64,000 bases of DNA from Saprospiraceae bacterium. Lineage in GTDB: Bacteria > Bacteroidota > Bacteroidia > Chitinophagales > Saprospiraceae. The notes below the pieces were generated by a model. The model searched no databases and was not told where the DNA came from. It worked only from the letters and a program-made list of their open reading frames with translations. Each line of letters starts with the position of its first letter. Position 1 is the stretch's first letter. Shown here piece after piece: positions 8,629-17,680 of this stretch. Position numbers and translations under genes: made by a program. The stretch lies in NCBI GenBank assembly GCA_021739645.1, contig JAIPBL010000004.1:99549-163548 (forward strand), written 5' to 3'.

Positions 8629-9528
8629 ATGGAGCAAACAACAATGAAAAACAACTTAAGAATAGCCTTCATTTCAGGGTTTCGCCATTGGAGAATCGTG
8701 CTGTTGGTCTATCTGCTGCAACTGCTGCTGGCCATCCCACTGGCCATGCAAGTCTGGCACGTACTGGAGGCCAGCATCGGCAGCTCACTGGAAATCAACA
8801 AGTTGTTGCCCGGATACGACCACACCGTCATCTCCGACTTCCTGAAAGTGCATGGCGGAAGCATCACGCCGCTCATCGGGCAACTACGGTGGGCGCTGGT
8901 AGTTTGGGCGTTGGCCAGTGTGTTCATCAATGGCGGGGTGTTGGCAACATTGGTCAAAAAAACGCCTACTTGGCTGGCCTTCTGGACGGAGGGAGCCACC
9001 TATTTTGGCAAGTTTTTGAAAATAGCGGTCGTCTTTTTTGTGCTTTTCCTGATATGGACTGGCGCCACTCTCCTACCCTTTCTCGCCAATCTGCAGATGA
9101 ACCTCGAATCGATGGCCTCTGAAAAAACGGTGTTGGGCTATGCGTTTGTGCTACTGGTTGGTTGGTTTATCGGGTTAATTTACCTTAACAATTCGGCCAT
9201 CATTGCAAAAACGGCCATCATTGAAGAGGGTATGAGCACTTTTCAGGGCATCAAAAAAGGATTGATTTTCAACTTCCGGCATTTTTTCAAAACGGCTGGT
9301 ATCTTCTTGATTTTCAGTGCTTTACAATTGTTGTCCTTGGCGCTTTACTGGTGGCTGGAGGGGAAATCTGGGATGGTGACAGCGGGACTGGTGGTGGTGT
9401 TTTTTTTGGTGCAACAGGGGTTGGTTTTGGTGCGAGTGATGGGGAGGGTGATGGTGATGGCGGGTATTTCAATTTTCTACACCACCGGCCAAACCGTCAA
9501 CCCAATCAACAGCCCACAACAAACATAA
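8629..9528 (+). CDS. Multi-pass membrane protein, unknown
   Basis: A 299-residue protein with about six hydrophobic segments (near residues 20-40, 85-105, 125-150, 165-185, 220-245 and 250-275). The first 15 residues could also start at the ATG at 8644. It resembles uncharacterised DUF4013-type or glycerophosphoryl-diester-phosphodiesterase-like membrane proteins in layout, but no diagnostic motif was found. It follows the M1 peptidase at a 4-base gap, so the two are probably co-transcribed. Its last 52 bases overlap the 3' end of nuoN on the opposite strand, with no terminator between them. Confidence 0.6.
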   Translation: MEQTTMKNNLRIAFISGFRHWRIVLLVYLLQLLLAIPLAMQVWHVLEASIGSSLEINKLLPGYDHTVISDFLKVHGGSITPLIGQLRWALVVWALASVFINGGVLATLVKKTPTWLAFWTEGATYFGKFLKIAVVFFVLFLIWTGATLLPFLANLQMNLESMASEKTVLGYAFVLLVGWFIGLIYLNNSAIIAKTAIIEEGMSTFQGIKKGLIFNFRHFFKTAGIFLIFSALQLLSLALYWWLEGKSGMVTAGLVVVFFLVQQGLVLVRVMGRVMVMAGISIFYTTGQTVNPINSPQQT

Positions 9529-10826
9529 AGGAACACCTTGTCCGCCAAATGTAAGGGTCGGTCAGGAGCAGTTTCTGATGGCTCGAACATCACGATGATG
9601 ATTTTGAAATAATAGTAAATGGCCAACAACGAGGCCAAGATACCCACCACCACCAGCCAGCCTTGACCTGCTGCTGAAGCAGCAGCTAACACCCGGTATT
9701 TTGCGATAAAACCCGCCAGCGGCGGGATTCCTGCCATGGAAAGCATGGCCATGATGACGGCCACTGCTGCCAGTTGATTGGTGTGCAACAAGCCTTTAAA
9801 GTCCTGAATATCAGCCACTTCGTTGCGCAAATACCACAGCACCCTGAAGGCCGTGAGGCTGGCAATACCGTACACCAAGGCGTAGTAAGCCAACAGGTTC
9901 TCAGCGCCTTTATCTTGGCAGAAAATGCCCATCAGCATGAAACCAGTGTGCGAAATACTTGAATAAGCCATTAGGCGCTTCACGTTTTTTTGCGAAGCAG
10001 CCACAAAATTGGCGAACATGAGCGTCAGGAAACAAAGGCCATACACCGCCCAAGCCACCGTTTGCGGAATCGCCCCCTGAAAGGCTTGGAAAAACTTCAA
10101 CAAGGCAGCAAATGCAGCCACTTTCACCACCGTAACCATGTAGGCAGTGACTGGCGTGGGTGAACCTTCGTAAACATCAGGAGCCCAAAAATGAAAAGGT
10201 GCTGCCGCTACTTTGAAGGCGAATGCCGCCACAGTCAGCACGAACCCAACCTGCAATAATGCTTGGTTTTCTCCAGTCAAGTTGGCCGTTTTTGCGCTGA
10301 TTTCACCCAAATCAAAAGTGCCAGTTGCACCATAAAGCAGGGCGATGCCGAGTAAAAGGAAACAAGAAGAAAACGCTCCCAGCAGGAAATATTTAAAGGA
10401 TGCTTCGTTGCCTTTTACGTCGGTTTTGTTGCTGCCTGCCAGTACATAAATGGGGATGGACAGGATTTCGACGCCCAGAAAAAGCATGGCCAAATTGGTG
10501 TAGGAAACCATGCAGGCCGCTCCGGCAAAGGAGAACATGGCCAGTGCAAAATAGTCCGTGGTGGTTTTTTCATCCTCAAAAAACCGACGAAAACCCCAGA
10601 GCCACAAGATGCCCAAGCCACACAGCACCATCAAGAATTTGCTGGAAAATGGGTTGAGTTCAGCCATGCCGTACACCGATTCTACCGTATCCAAATGCGT
10701 ATAACTGAGTAGCATAACAGCCAACATCGCCACGATGGCCATCGGCAACAGCATTTTCCGAAGGTTCAAAAACTCGGAAACGAGGGCTGCGACGCCCGTT
10801 AGGGAAAGTATGATTATTTCGGTCAT
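9477..10826 (-). CDS. nuoN: NADH-quinone oxidoreductase subunit N
   Basis: A 449-residue, 14-helix antiporter-like subunit of the complex I membrane arm. The proton-channel segments PFHFWAPDVYEGSPTP (TM7-8 region, with the conserved lysine in FKVAAAPFH) and KRLMAYSSISHTGFMLMG (TM9-10) are intact. It is the last gene of the nuo operon. Its start lies 1 base after the stop of nuoM, indicating translational coupling. The gene ends inside the convergent membrane-protein gene. Confidence 0.95.
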   Translation of the reverse strand: MTEIIILSLTGVAALVSEFLNLRKMLLPMAIVAMLAVMLLSYTHLDTVESVYGMAELNPFSSKFLMVLCGLGILWLWGFRRFFEDEKTTTDYFALAMFSFAGAACMVSYTNLAMLFLGVEILSIPIYVLAGSNKTDVKGNEASFKYFLLGAFSSCFLLLGIALLYGATGTFDLGEISAKTANLTGENQALLQVGFVLTVAAFAFKVAAAPFHFWAPDVYEGSPTPVTAYMVTVVKVAAFAALLKFFQAFQGAIPQTVAWAVYGLCFLTLMFANFVAASQKNVKRLMAYSSISHTGFMLMGIFCQDKGAENLLAYYALVYGIASLTAFRVLWYLRNEVADIQDFKGLLHTNQLAAVAVIMAMLSMAGIPPLAGFIAKYRVLAAASAAGQGWLVVVGILASLLAIYYYFKIIIVMFEPSETAPDRPLHLADKVFLYVCCGLLIGLTVWPVV

Positions 10827-10827
10827 T

Positions 10828-12276
10828 TCAAAAGTTCAATCCTTGAATAAGCTCCATTACGGACTTCTCCGATATGCTCAAAACAGGCTTTGGGTAAACC
10901 CCCAAACCAACGATGAACACGCAGACTACCAGTAGGAGCAAGGTTTCTTGCCGGGTCTGTTTTTTATAGTTCAGTGCTTCGTCTTTCACCTCGCCGAGCA
11001 TCATTTTTTGGAAAGAACGGAACATATAAACCACGCCAAGTACGATGCTCAATCCGGCCAATGCACCTAAAACTTGGTTGTACTGAAAAAGCCCGATGAT
11101 GAGCAAAAACTCGCCCACAAAACCATTGGTAAATGGCAAGGCAACTACGCTCAAAACGATGATGAGAAACATAAAACCAAGCAGCGGGTCAATGGAGCGG
11201 AGGCCACCGAGTTTGTCCATATCGGAAGTGCCGGTGCGGGTCACGATGATGTCATAGACGAAGAATAGCCCGACGGTGTTGATGCCGTGGCTCAACATCT
11301 CGACCAAACCGCCCTGCACACCCTGCACATTTGCCGAAAGCAAACCCGCCGAAATCAAGCCGACGTGGGCGATGGAAGCAAAAGCTATCAATCGCTTGTA
11401 ATCCTTCTGAACGATGGAGATGAAAGAGGCGTACAAGATGCTCACCACGGACAAACCAACCGCCCAAATACCGTACTCTGCTACACCTTGCGGCACGACG
11501 GGAATCAGCCAGCGGATAATGCCGTAAGTCGCCATTTTCAGCATGATGCCCGAGAGCAGCATAGCACCCGGTGTTGGGGCGATGTAGTAAGTTTCCGGTT
11601 GCCAGGTATGCAATGGGAAAATGGGCATTTTAATGGCAAATGCGAGGAAAATTCCTGCAAAAACCAGCCCTTGTTCCGTCACAGGCAGGCTGCGGCCCGC
11701 TTCGTACATGGCTTGCAGCGCAAAGGTTTTATCTGGCGTATGCTGGTACAAATAGATGAAGGCAAACAGCATGAACAAGCTGCCCACCATGGTGTAAAGG
11801 AAAAATTTCAGGGTGATGCGTTGGCGTCCTTCACCGCCCCATTTTAGACAAATAAAGTAAATGGGGATAAGCGCTATTTCCCAAAAAATGTAAAACAAAA
11901 AGCCGTCGGCTGCGATGAAACTGCCTGCCATGGCAAAGTCCATCAGCATCATCAGCGCATAAAGCACATGGCGGTCTGGGTAATCCCGATTGTAGGAGGC
12001 GTAGATGATCATCGGCATGACGATGGCCGAAAGGATGGTCAACATCAGGCTGATGCCATCCAACATCAGGCTAAAACTGACGCCCAACTGCGGTATCCAC
12101 GGCATGGAAAAGTAGATGGTCTCTTGTCTGGTTGTGTTGTAGGTGTACAGCAAAAACAGCACAAAAGCCCCATTCAGCAAGGAGCCGCCGAGGGCCACAT
12201 GCTTGGCATTATTACCCGAGAAATAGGTAAGAACAGCCGTCAGCAAAGGAATAAGAAGTAAGATTAAAAGCAGCAT
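10828..12276 (-). CDS. nuoM: NADH-quinone oxidoreductase subunit M
   Basis: A 482-residue antiporter-like subunit of complex I. The catalytic glutamate region WEIALIPIYFI (TM5), the lysine region AFAIKMPIFPLHTWQPETY and the broken-helix segment KRLIAFASIAHVGLISAG are all present, so it should carry protons. It lies between nuoL and nuoN and is separated from nuoL by a 76-base spacer with three tandem GGTTGAT words. Confidence 0.96.
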   Translation of the reverse strand: MLLLILLLIPLLTAVLTYFSGNNAKHVALGGSLLNGAFVLFLLYTYNTTRQETIYFSMPWIPQLGVSFSLMLDGISLMLTILSAIVMPMIIYASYNRDYPDRHVLYALMMLMDFAMAGSFIAADGFLFYIFWEIALIPIYFICLKWGGEGRQRITLKFFLYTMVGSLFMLFAFIYLYQHTPDKTFALQAMYEAGRSLPVTEQGLVFAGIFLAFAIKMPIFPLHTWQPETYYIAPTPGAMLLSGIMLKMATYGIIRWLIPVVPQGVAEYGIWAVGLSVVSILYASFISIVQKDYKRLIAFASIAHVGLISAGLLSANVQGVQGGLVEMLSHGINTVGLFFVYDIIVTRTGTSDMDKLGGLRSIDPLLGFMFLIIVLSVVALPFTNGFVGEFLLIIGLFQYNQVLGALAGLSIVLGVVYMFRSFQKMMLGEVKDEALNYKKQTRQETLLLLVVCVFIVGLGVYPKPVLSISEKSVMELIQGLNF

Positions 12277-12283
12277 TTATTTC

Positions 12284-12331
12284 TTGGTTGATAAAGGTTG
12301 ATTAGGTTGATATAAAACTGATGATCAACCT
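12284..12331. repeat. Spacer repeat between nuoL and nuoM
   Basis: Three tandem copies of a TGGTTGAT/AGGTTGAT word (12285-12292, 12295-12302, 12304-12311) are followed by one inverted copy, ATCAACCT (12324-12331). A hairpin with an 8-base core stem can form with any of the three. It fills most of the gap between the nuoL stop and the nuoM start. Confidence 0.6.
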
Positions 12332-12352
12332 GTTCCTTCCTTTTTTAACCCA

Positions 12353-14254
12353 TCAAATTAGTATAGCTATCATGGCCGCAACCGCCAAAACGAACACCAC
12401 CACGTAGTGCTCCAGTTGACCGGATTGCAGCTTTCGCAATTGGCTACTGACTGCGGAAACACTCGTGCCCACGGAATTGACGAAAAAGTCAATCACCTTG
12501 TTTTCCACCACGTTTTCAAGCATCCCGGCAAACTTGTCGTTGGCTTGCACGATATATTTTCTGTAAAATTCATCAATGAAAAAACGGCCAGCAATCAGTC
12601 GGGAAGCGCCGGTTAGTTCCTCCGTGTCCCTCACGGGGCGAACTCGTTTTTTGACATAAATCAAAAATGCGTAGTAGATAGCGCCGATAATCAACAGCGT
12701 TGTAATGGTCATTGTCAAAAGCTCGCTGGCCAAGCTTCCATGCAGCTCAAAAGTGCCCAACACGGGCGCTAGAAAAGTGTCAAAACTTTTGTGAATACCC
12801 ACTGCATGTCCCACTGCATGAGGGATGCCTACCCAACCGCCAATGATGGACATCACTGCTAACAAAACGAGCGGAATGGTCATCAAAGCCGGAGATTCAT
12901 GCAGGTGTTGGCGTTGTTTTTCCGAGCCTCGGAACTCGCCAAAGAACGTCAGGAACAACACCCGGAACATGTAAAATGCGGTCATCAGCGAAACACCAAA
13001 ACCGAGCACAAAAAATATCGGAGCAGACTCCATCGCAGAAGCGAGGATTTGGTCTTTGCTGAAAAAACCTGCCAAAGGTGGGATGCCAGAAATGGCCAAG
13101 CTGCCGATGAGGAACGTGTGATAGGTAATGGGCAAATGCCTCCGAAGCCCACCCATCTTACGGATGTCTTGCTCGCCGCTCATGGCATGGATGACGCTAC
13201 CGGAGCCGAGAAAAAGCAGTGCTTTGAAAAACGCATGGGTGACCACATGGAAAATAGCTGCCGTGTAAGCCCCCAATCCCAACGCCATGAACATAAGGCC
13301 CAATTGGCTGACGGTGGAATAGGCCAGCACTTTTTTAATATCAGTTTGCAAAAGGCCGATGGCTGCTCCGAGCAATGCCGTAGTTGTACCGATAATGGTC
13401 ACCAGCATTGAAATATCAGGGGTCAGGGCAAAAAGCTCGTTGGTCCTAGCGATGAGGTAAATGCCAGCCGTCACCATTGTAGCTGCATGGATGAGCGCCG
13501 AAACGGGTGTCGGGGCAGCCATCGCATCGGGCAGCCAGGTGAACAACGGGATTTGGGCGCTCTTGCCCACTGCCGCAAGCACAAGGCAGCCCGCTATCAA
13601 GCTCAACAATCCAGGCGACAACTGCTGAAGCACAGGCAATTTATCCCCCATGAACAGCTCGTGGTACTCCAAACTGCCGACATTTACGAAGAGCAAACAC
13701 ATGGCCATCAAGAAGCCAAAGTCGCCAATCCGGTTCATCAAGAAGGCTTTTTTGGCGGCATCGTTGTTTTTCATGTCCTTGTGCCAAAAGCTGATAAGCA
13801 TAAAGGAACAGAACCCCACACCTTCCCAGCCGATGAAAGTAATCAAGAAACTATCGGCCATGACCAGCACCAACATGAAGAAAACAAACAGGTTGAGGTA
13901 GGCAAAAAATCGGCGAAAACCGTCGTCCTCCCACATATAACCCGCTGAGTACACATGAATTAGGAAGCCAACGCCTGTGATAAACATCAGGAAGACGGCG
14001 GTCAGCCTGTCCACCAGAAAATTGAAAAGTGAGCTGAAAGTGCCGCTGGAAATCCATTCGTACACGTTTACCACTGCCATGTGCGGATTGTTGAGCTGGT
14101 CGTAGAAGATGATTGCAGCGCAGACAAACGACGTGAACACACCGAGGCAAGCCACCACGGCAGTCATGGTCTTGGACAGCCAACGGTTAAACGTGAGAAT
14201 CACCAGGAAACTGATGAGCGGTGCGAAGGCGGCTATTTTTATGATTAAATCCAA
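12353..14254 (-). CDS. nuoL: NADH-quinone oxidoreductase subunit L
   Basis: About 633 residues. This is the largest antiporter-like subunit of complex I, with the long C-terminal lateral helix. Motifs include GWEGVGFCSFMLISFW, QIPLFTWLPDAMAAPTPVSAL and KKVLAYSTVSQLGLM. The start is not an ATG. The open frame runs back to a TTG at 14323, but the first 23 codons of that version are only the translation of the spacer repeat (GDWGCP-SQSPITN). The first in-frame ATG would delete the first helix. The TTG at 14254, in front of DLIIKIAAFAPL, is the best choice. Confidence 0.95.
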   Translation of the reverse strand: MDLIIKIAAFAPLISFLVILTFNRWLSKTMTAVVACLGVFTSFVCAAIIFYDQLNNPHMAVVNVYEWISSGTFSSLFNFLVDRLTAVFLMFITGVGFLIHVYSAGYMWEDDGFRRFFAYLNLFVFFMLVLVMADSFLITFIGWEGVGFCSFMLISFWHKDMKNNDAAKKAFLMNRIGDFGFLMAMCLLFVNVGSLEYHELFMGDKLPVLQQLSPGLLSLIAGCLVLAAVGKSAQIPLFTWLPDAMAAPTPVSALIHAATMVTAGIYLIARTNELFALTPDISMLVTIIGTTTALLGAAIGLLQTDIKKVLAYSTVSQLGLMFMALGLGAYTAAIFHVVTHAFFKALLFLGSGSVIHAMSGEQDIRKMGGLRRHLPITYHTFLIGSLAISGIPPLAGFFSKDQILASAMESAPIFFVLGFGVSLMTAFYMFRVLFLTFFGEFRGSEKQRQHLHESPALMTIPLVLLAVMSIIGGWVGIPHAVGHAVGIHKSFDTFLAPVLGTFELHGSLASELLTMTITTLLIIGAIYYAFLIYVKKRVRPVRDTEELTGASRLIAGRFFIDEFYRKYIVQANDKFAGMLENVVENKVIDFFVNSVGTSVSAVSSQLRKLQSGQLEHYVVVFVLAVAAMIAILI

Positions 14255-14260
14255 AATGGA

Positions 14261-14336
14261 GATTGGTGATTGGAGATTGGTGATTGGTGACTGGCTTGGG
14301 CATCCCCAATCACCAGTCACCAATCACTAATCACCA
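14261..14336. repeat. Tandem-word hairpin between nuoK and nuoL
   Basis: The left arm is an array of GATTGGTG/GATTGGAG words (14261-14294) and the right arm (14306-14336) is its inverted counterpart. The core stem GTGATTGGTGACTGG (14280-14294) with 14313-14327 is perfect over 15 bases, and about 21 of 23 positions pair when it is extended. The stop codon of nuoK (14331-14333) lies within the right arm. Confidence 0.85.
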
Positions 14337-14630
14337 CTTTAAACGGCTTAAAATTGAAGTGTCGGTTGATTGAAGGTTTCTAAAAATCATCATCAAAATG
14401 GCCAAGCCAACCGCTACTTCCGCTGCTGCGACTGCCATGATGAAAAAGACAAAAACTTGCCCCTGCGCTTGTCCCCAAACGGTGGAAAAAGCAACCATCA
14501 GCAAGTTCACCGCATTCAGCATCAGCTCGATGCACATGAATTTCCGAATGGCATTCCGAAGGAACATCACCCCGAATGCACCGATGCAAAACAGGATGGC
14601 GGAAAGGATTAGGTAGTAATTTATTGGCAT
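14331..14630 (-). CDS. nuoK: NADH-quinone oxidoreductase subunit K
   Basis: A 99-residue, three-helix subunit of the complex I membrane arm. The conserved [20 protein letters not shown] block carries the key glutamate of TM2, and the second buried glutamate follows in [11 protein letters not shown]. The length is normal for the family. The stop codon TGA is the first element of the following hairpin array. Confidence 0.96.
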   Translation of the reverse strand: MPINYYLILSAILFCIGAFGVMFLRNAIRKFMCIELMLNAVNLLMVAFSTVWGQAQGQVFVFFIMAVAAAEVAVGLAILMMIFRNLQSTDTSILSRLKW

Positions 14631-14635
14631 GGCTT

Positions 14636-14703
14636 ATTGAGGTATGAGGTATTGAGGTATGAGGTATGTACAAGCATACCTCAGACCTCAATACCTCAGA
14701 CCT
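14636..14703. repeat. Tandem-word hairpin between nuoJ and nuoK
   Basis: The left arm has four GAGGTAT(T/G)-type words in tandem (14636-14668). The right arm (14675-14703) is the inverted copy with two substitutions, and the loop is only 6 bases. About 25 of 27 bases pair. The stop codon of nuoJ (14696-14698) lies inside the right arm. Confidence 0.88.
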
Positions 14704-15199
14704 GATTTACTTTTTTACTTAAAAGCACCGCCCCTACCATCGCTGACAGGAAAAGCAGTGCAGATATTTCAAACGGCAACAGAAACTCATTGAAGAGGCT
14801 GTGGCCGAGGCTTTCGACCGTTCCAATTTCAGTAGCACGATTAACTGTGGCGCTCAAATCGGCCTGTTTACCTGCCACCGTAAGCACCAACAGGAGCAAT
14901 CCGGCGGAAACAGCGGAAACGAATTTGAAAAAATTACGCTTTTTGGCGCCTGATTCATCGTGCAAATTGACCATCATGATGATGTAGAGAAAAAGCACCA
15001 TGATGGCACCTGCGTACACGATGATGTGCACTGCTGCAAGGAAATGGGCATTGAGCAAGAAGTAGTGCCCGGCGATGGCAAAAAAAGTTAGAATCAGGAA
15101 AAGGGCGCTATGGATAGGGTTTTTCACCGCCACCACCAACATGGCGCAAAGCACCGCAACCGCTGATAGGAACCAAAAAAGTATTTCTGAAATTGGCAT
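14696..15199 (-). CDS. nuoJ: NADH-quinone oxidoreductase subunit J
   Basis: A 167-residue, five-helix subunit of complex I. The N-terminal block with NPIHSALFLILTFFAIAGHY and the following VHIIVYAGAIMVLFLYIIMM are the NuoJ/ND6 signature (TM3 with its pi-bulge). The length is within the family range. It is flanked on both sides by tandem-word hairpins, and its stop codon lies inside one of them. Confidence 0.95.
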   Translation of the reverse strand: MPISEILFWFLSAVAVLCAMLVVAVKNPIHSALFLILTFFAIAGHYFLLNAHFLAAVHIIVYAGAIMVLFLYIIMMVNLHDESGAKKRNFFKFVSAVSAGLLLLVLTVAGKQADLSATVNRATEIGTVESLGHSLFNEFLLPFEISALLFLSAMVGAVLLSKKVNQV

Positions 15200-15208
15200 T
15201 TCATATTG

Positions 15209-15284
15209 TTTGAGGATTTGAAGATTTGAGGATTCGATAAGCCCTTCGTCGAATCCTCAAATCCTCAAATCTCCATATCCTCAA
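15209..15284. repeat. Tandem-word hairpin between nuoI and nuoJ
   Basis: The left arm reads as TTTGAGGA/TTTGAAGA/TTTGAGGA words (15209-15237) and the right arm (15249-15284) as their inverse. About 25 of 29 bases pair around an 11-base loop. The last codons and the TGA stop of nuoI (15265-15267) are made of repeat words. Confidence 0.85.
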
Positions 15285-15849
15285 TTGTCTGGTTATGCAG
15301 GTGAAACTTGTCCTTCTTAAATTCCAAAACAGCGGGCGTTTGACGGATAGAAACATCCACCGGATTCTCCATCGTTTCCACCAACTTGTCTTTGCCGAAG
15401 ACGAAACCATTGCGCCCGTAATTGCTTGGAATCAAGCGGTCAGTCAGAAAAATCGCCTCCTTTGGGCAAGCCTCCTCGCAGAGTCCACAGAAGATGCAGC
15501 GCAGCATGTTGATTTCGTAAACGGCGGCGTACTTCTCCTCCCGGTACAGGTTTTCTTCACCTTTTTTACGTTCAGCGGCGGTCATCGTGATGGCCTCAGC
15601 TGGACATGCCACAGCGCAAAGTCCGCAAGCGGTGCATCGCTCGGCACCTGCTTCGTCCCTTTTGAGGACGTGATGGCCTCTGTACACAGGCGCTATCGGG
15701 CGCAATTGCTCCGGATACTGCACCGTGGCGCTTTTCTTGAAAATATGGCGGAAGGTGATGGACAAACCGCCAGCAATGGCAGGGAGATACATCCGCTCGG
15801 CGAGCGTCATCTCCTTTTTTTCCATCACTTTGCTTCTGTTCGTTAGCAT
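15265..15849 (-). CDS. nuoI: NADH-quinone oxidoreductase subunit I
   Basis: A 194-residue, two-cluster ferredoxin subunit of the peripheral arm. Two 4Fe-4S motifs, CTACGLCAVACP and CIFCGLCEEACP, hold clusters N6a and N6b, the last stations before N2. Two in-frame ATGs are possible (15849 or 15825, MEKKEMT); the second removes a short polar leader. The C-terminal codons run into a tandem-word repeat, so the tail has probably been changed by it. It starts 16 bases after the csaA stop. Confidence 0.95.
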   Translation of the reverse strand: MLTNRSKVMEKKEMTLAERMYLPAIAGGLSITFRHIFKKSATVQYPEQLRPIAPVYRGHHVLKRDEAGAERCTACGLCAVACPAEAITMTAAERKKGEENLYREEKYAAVYEINMLRCIFCGLCEEACPKEAIFLTDRLIPSNYGRNGFVFGKDKLVETMENPVDVSIRQTPAVLEFKKDKFHLHNQTIEDMEI

Positions 15850-15864
15850 AATATCATCATTTGA

Positions 15865-16194
15865 CTATCCAATCCGCAACCCATTCGTCACCTGCCTTTC
15901 GGGCTGCAAAAGTGTCACTTCTTTTTCATCTCCAACTACTCCGAGCACCAAACATTCGGACATAAAATTGGCGATTTGCTTCGGGGGAAAATTGGTGACG
16001 GCAATCACCTGTTTTCCCACCAGGTTTTCTTTTTGGTACAACTTGGTGATTTGGGCAGAACTGCGTTTTACCCCAAATTCACCAAAGTCAATGGTCAATT
16101 GGTAGGCGGGCTGTTTTGCCTTCGGAAAATCCTCAGCAGCGATGATGGTGCCTACCCGCATTTCTACTTTTTCAAAATCAGTCCAGGTTATCAT
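15865..16194 (-). CDS. csaA: tRNA-binding domain chaperone CsaA
   Basis: A 109-residue CsaA-type OB-fold protein. The motifs VEMRVGTIIAAEDFPKAKQPAYQL, VKRSSAQIT and VIAVTNFPPKQIANFMSE are diagnostic. The family resembles the C-terminal tRNA-binding domain of MetG and has export-chaperone activity in Bacillus. Here it is inserted in the nuo operon between a lipoprotein gene (2-base gap) and nuoI. A role in making complex I is possible from context but is not established. Confidence 0.92.
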   Translation of the reverse strand: MITWTDFEKVEMRVGTIIAAEDFPKAKQPAYQLTIDFGEFGVKRSSAQITKLYQKENLVGKQVIAVTNFPPKQIANFMSECLVLGVVGDEKEVTLLQPERQVTNGLRIG

Positions 16195-16196
16195 CT

Positions 16197-16634
16197 TTAG
16201 TTTTTCTTGTTGGCTACACCAATTAAAAATTCACTGCTTGCACCTCCGTTCAGGTATTTATGAAACAGAATCTTCCGGTTCTTTGGCAAATTCAGCTCCC
16301 TATTACTGAAAATCTCACAGGCCGTTTTTTCAATTTGCAAGGGCGCTTCCACGCCAAAAATTTCTATGGCCAATGAAGTAGCTGTTTTTTCCCGAAAGAA
16401 AACTTCATGCTCGAGACTGTCTCCGACCATTTCATTTACCAAATTCGTCAATTCAGCCAGCTGTGCCAAATCCTCTGCTTGGTAGTCCTTGAAGGAGGTT
16501 TTACTCAACTCTTCTAGTTCTTTATCAGACAACAAGCGACCGCATTTGAAGCTTGACTGATTGGCTTTATTGACACAACCTGCCATTGAAATAGCCGTCA
16601 GTGCAAGAAAGATGAAGCTTGTTCTGATTTTCAT
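16197..16634 (-). CDS. Lipoprotein of unknown function in the nuo operon
   Basis: A 145-residue protein with a lipoprotein signal peptide (lipobox SMAGC, cysteine at about residue 20). The mature part is charged, has one further cysteine pair candidate (FKCGR and KTACEIF) and no recognised domain. Its ATG directly follows the TAA of nuoH (16637-16635), and its stop is 2 bases from csaA, so it is certainly part of the nuo transcript. Its function is unknown. Confidence 0.6.
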   Translation of the reverse strand: MKIRTSFIFLALTAISMAGCVNKANQSSFKCGRLLSDKELEELSKTSFKDYQAEDLAQLAELTNLVNEMVGDSLEHEVFFREKTATSLAIEIFGVEAPLQIEKTACEIFSNRELNLPKNRKILFHKYLNGGASSEFLIGVANKKN

Positions 16635-17663
16635 TTAGCTTAATTTCCCGGTGAAATACATCACCATCCCGGTTATGAAAATATTCAGCAACGACAGCGG
16701 CAGCAGCACCTTCCAACCGAGGTTCATCAATTGGTCGTAGCGGAAGCGGGGCAGCGTCCAACGCACCCACATGAACAAGAAGATAAAGCAGAAAACCTTG
16801 AGGAAAAACACGCCCGTCTGCACAATAGCGAGGGCATTTTCACCCAAACCAAGTTCATGCTGAAACGGAAAATTGTACCCGCCCCAGAAGAAGCTCACCA
16901 GAATGGCCGACGAGATGAACATGTTGATGTACTCCGCAAACAGGAACAGGCCGAGTTTCATCGACGAATACTCCGTGTGATAGCCGCCGACGAGTTCCGT
17001 CTCGCATTCCGGCAGGTCGAAGGGCGCTCGGTTTGTTTCCGCAAAAGCACAAATCAGGAAAATCAGGAAGGCTAGCGGTTGGTACATCACATTGGCGAAG
17101 CCAGCGTCTTGCTGCGCAACGATTTCCCGAAGGCTCAAACTCCCGGTCATCATCACCAAAGCAATAATGGAAAAGCCCATCGCAATCTCGTAGCTAATCA
17201 TCTGCGAACTGGCCCGCAACGCACCCAGCAAGGAGAACTTGTTGTTGCTCGCCCAACCGCCAATCATTATCCCATAAACCCCGATGGACATCACCCCGAA
17301 CAGGTACAACACCCCGATATTGATGTCAGTGATTTGCAGCGCAAACGACTCGCCACCGATTTTCACATCACCGCCAAATGGAATGACCGCCCCAGTAATC
17401 AGTGCCGTCAGCATCGCAATACCTGGCCCGATGATGAACAGGAAGCGATTGCTCCCTTCGGGGATGAGTTCTTCTTTCGTGAACATTTTGATGCCGTCCG
17501 CCAAGGGTTGTAGCAGCCCCAGTGGTCCCGCCCTGTTCGGCCCTATCCGATCCTGCATCACGGCCGACACCTTGCGCTCTGCCCAGGTGCTGTACATCGC
17601 TATCAGCATAGTGATGCCGAAAACAGCGAGTACAAGGATAATTTTGAAAATAAGAATGGTCAT
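16635..17663 (-). CDS. nuoH: NADH-quinone oxidoreductase subunit H
   Basis: A 342-residue, eight-helix subunit at the join of the two arms of complex I, next to the quinone site. The signatures WAERKVSAVMQDRIGPNRAG and CAFAETNRAPFDLPECETELVGG, with the E-rich loop that faces the quinone chamber, are complete. The spacing of 17 bases from nuoG and direct contact with the downstream lipoprotein gene fit one operon. Confidence 0.97.
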   Translation of the reverse strand: MTILIFKIILVLAVFGITMLIAMYSTWAERKVSAVMQDRIGPNRAGPLGLLQPLADGIKMFTKEELIPEGSNRFLFIIGPGIAMLTALITGAVIPFGGDVKIGGESFALQITDINIGVLYLFGVMSIGVYGIMIGGWASNNKFSLLGALRASSQMISYEIAMGFSIIALVMMTGSLSLREIVAQQDAGFANVMYQPLAFLIFLICAFAETNRAPFDLPECETELVGGYHTEYSSMKLGLFLFAEYINMFISSAILVSFFWGGYNFPFQHELGLGENALAIVQTGVFFLKVFCFIFLFMWVRWTLPRFRYDQLMNLGWKVLLPLSLLNIFITGMVMYFTGKLS

Positions 17664-17680
17664 TTTCTAATTGAATCAAA

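Noticed and set aside
14255..14323. N-terminal extension of NuoL starting at another TTG
   Set aside because: These codons are the nuoK-nuoL hairpin; the sequence has no similarity to the NuoL family.
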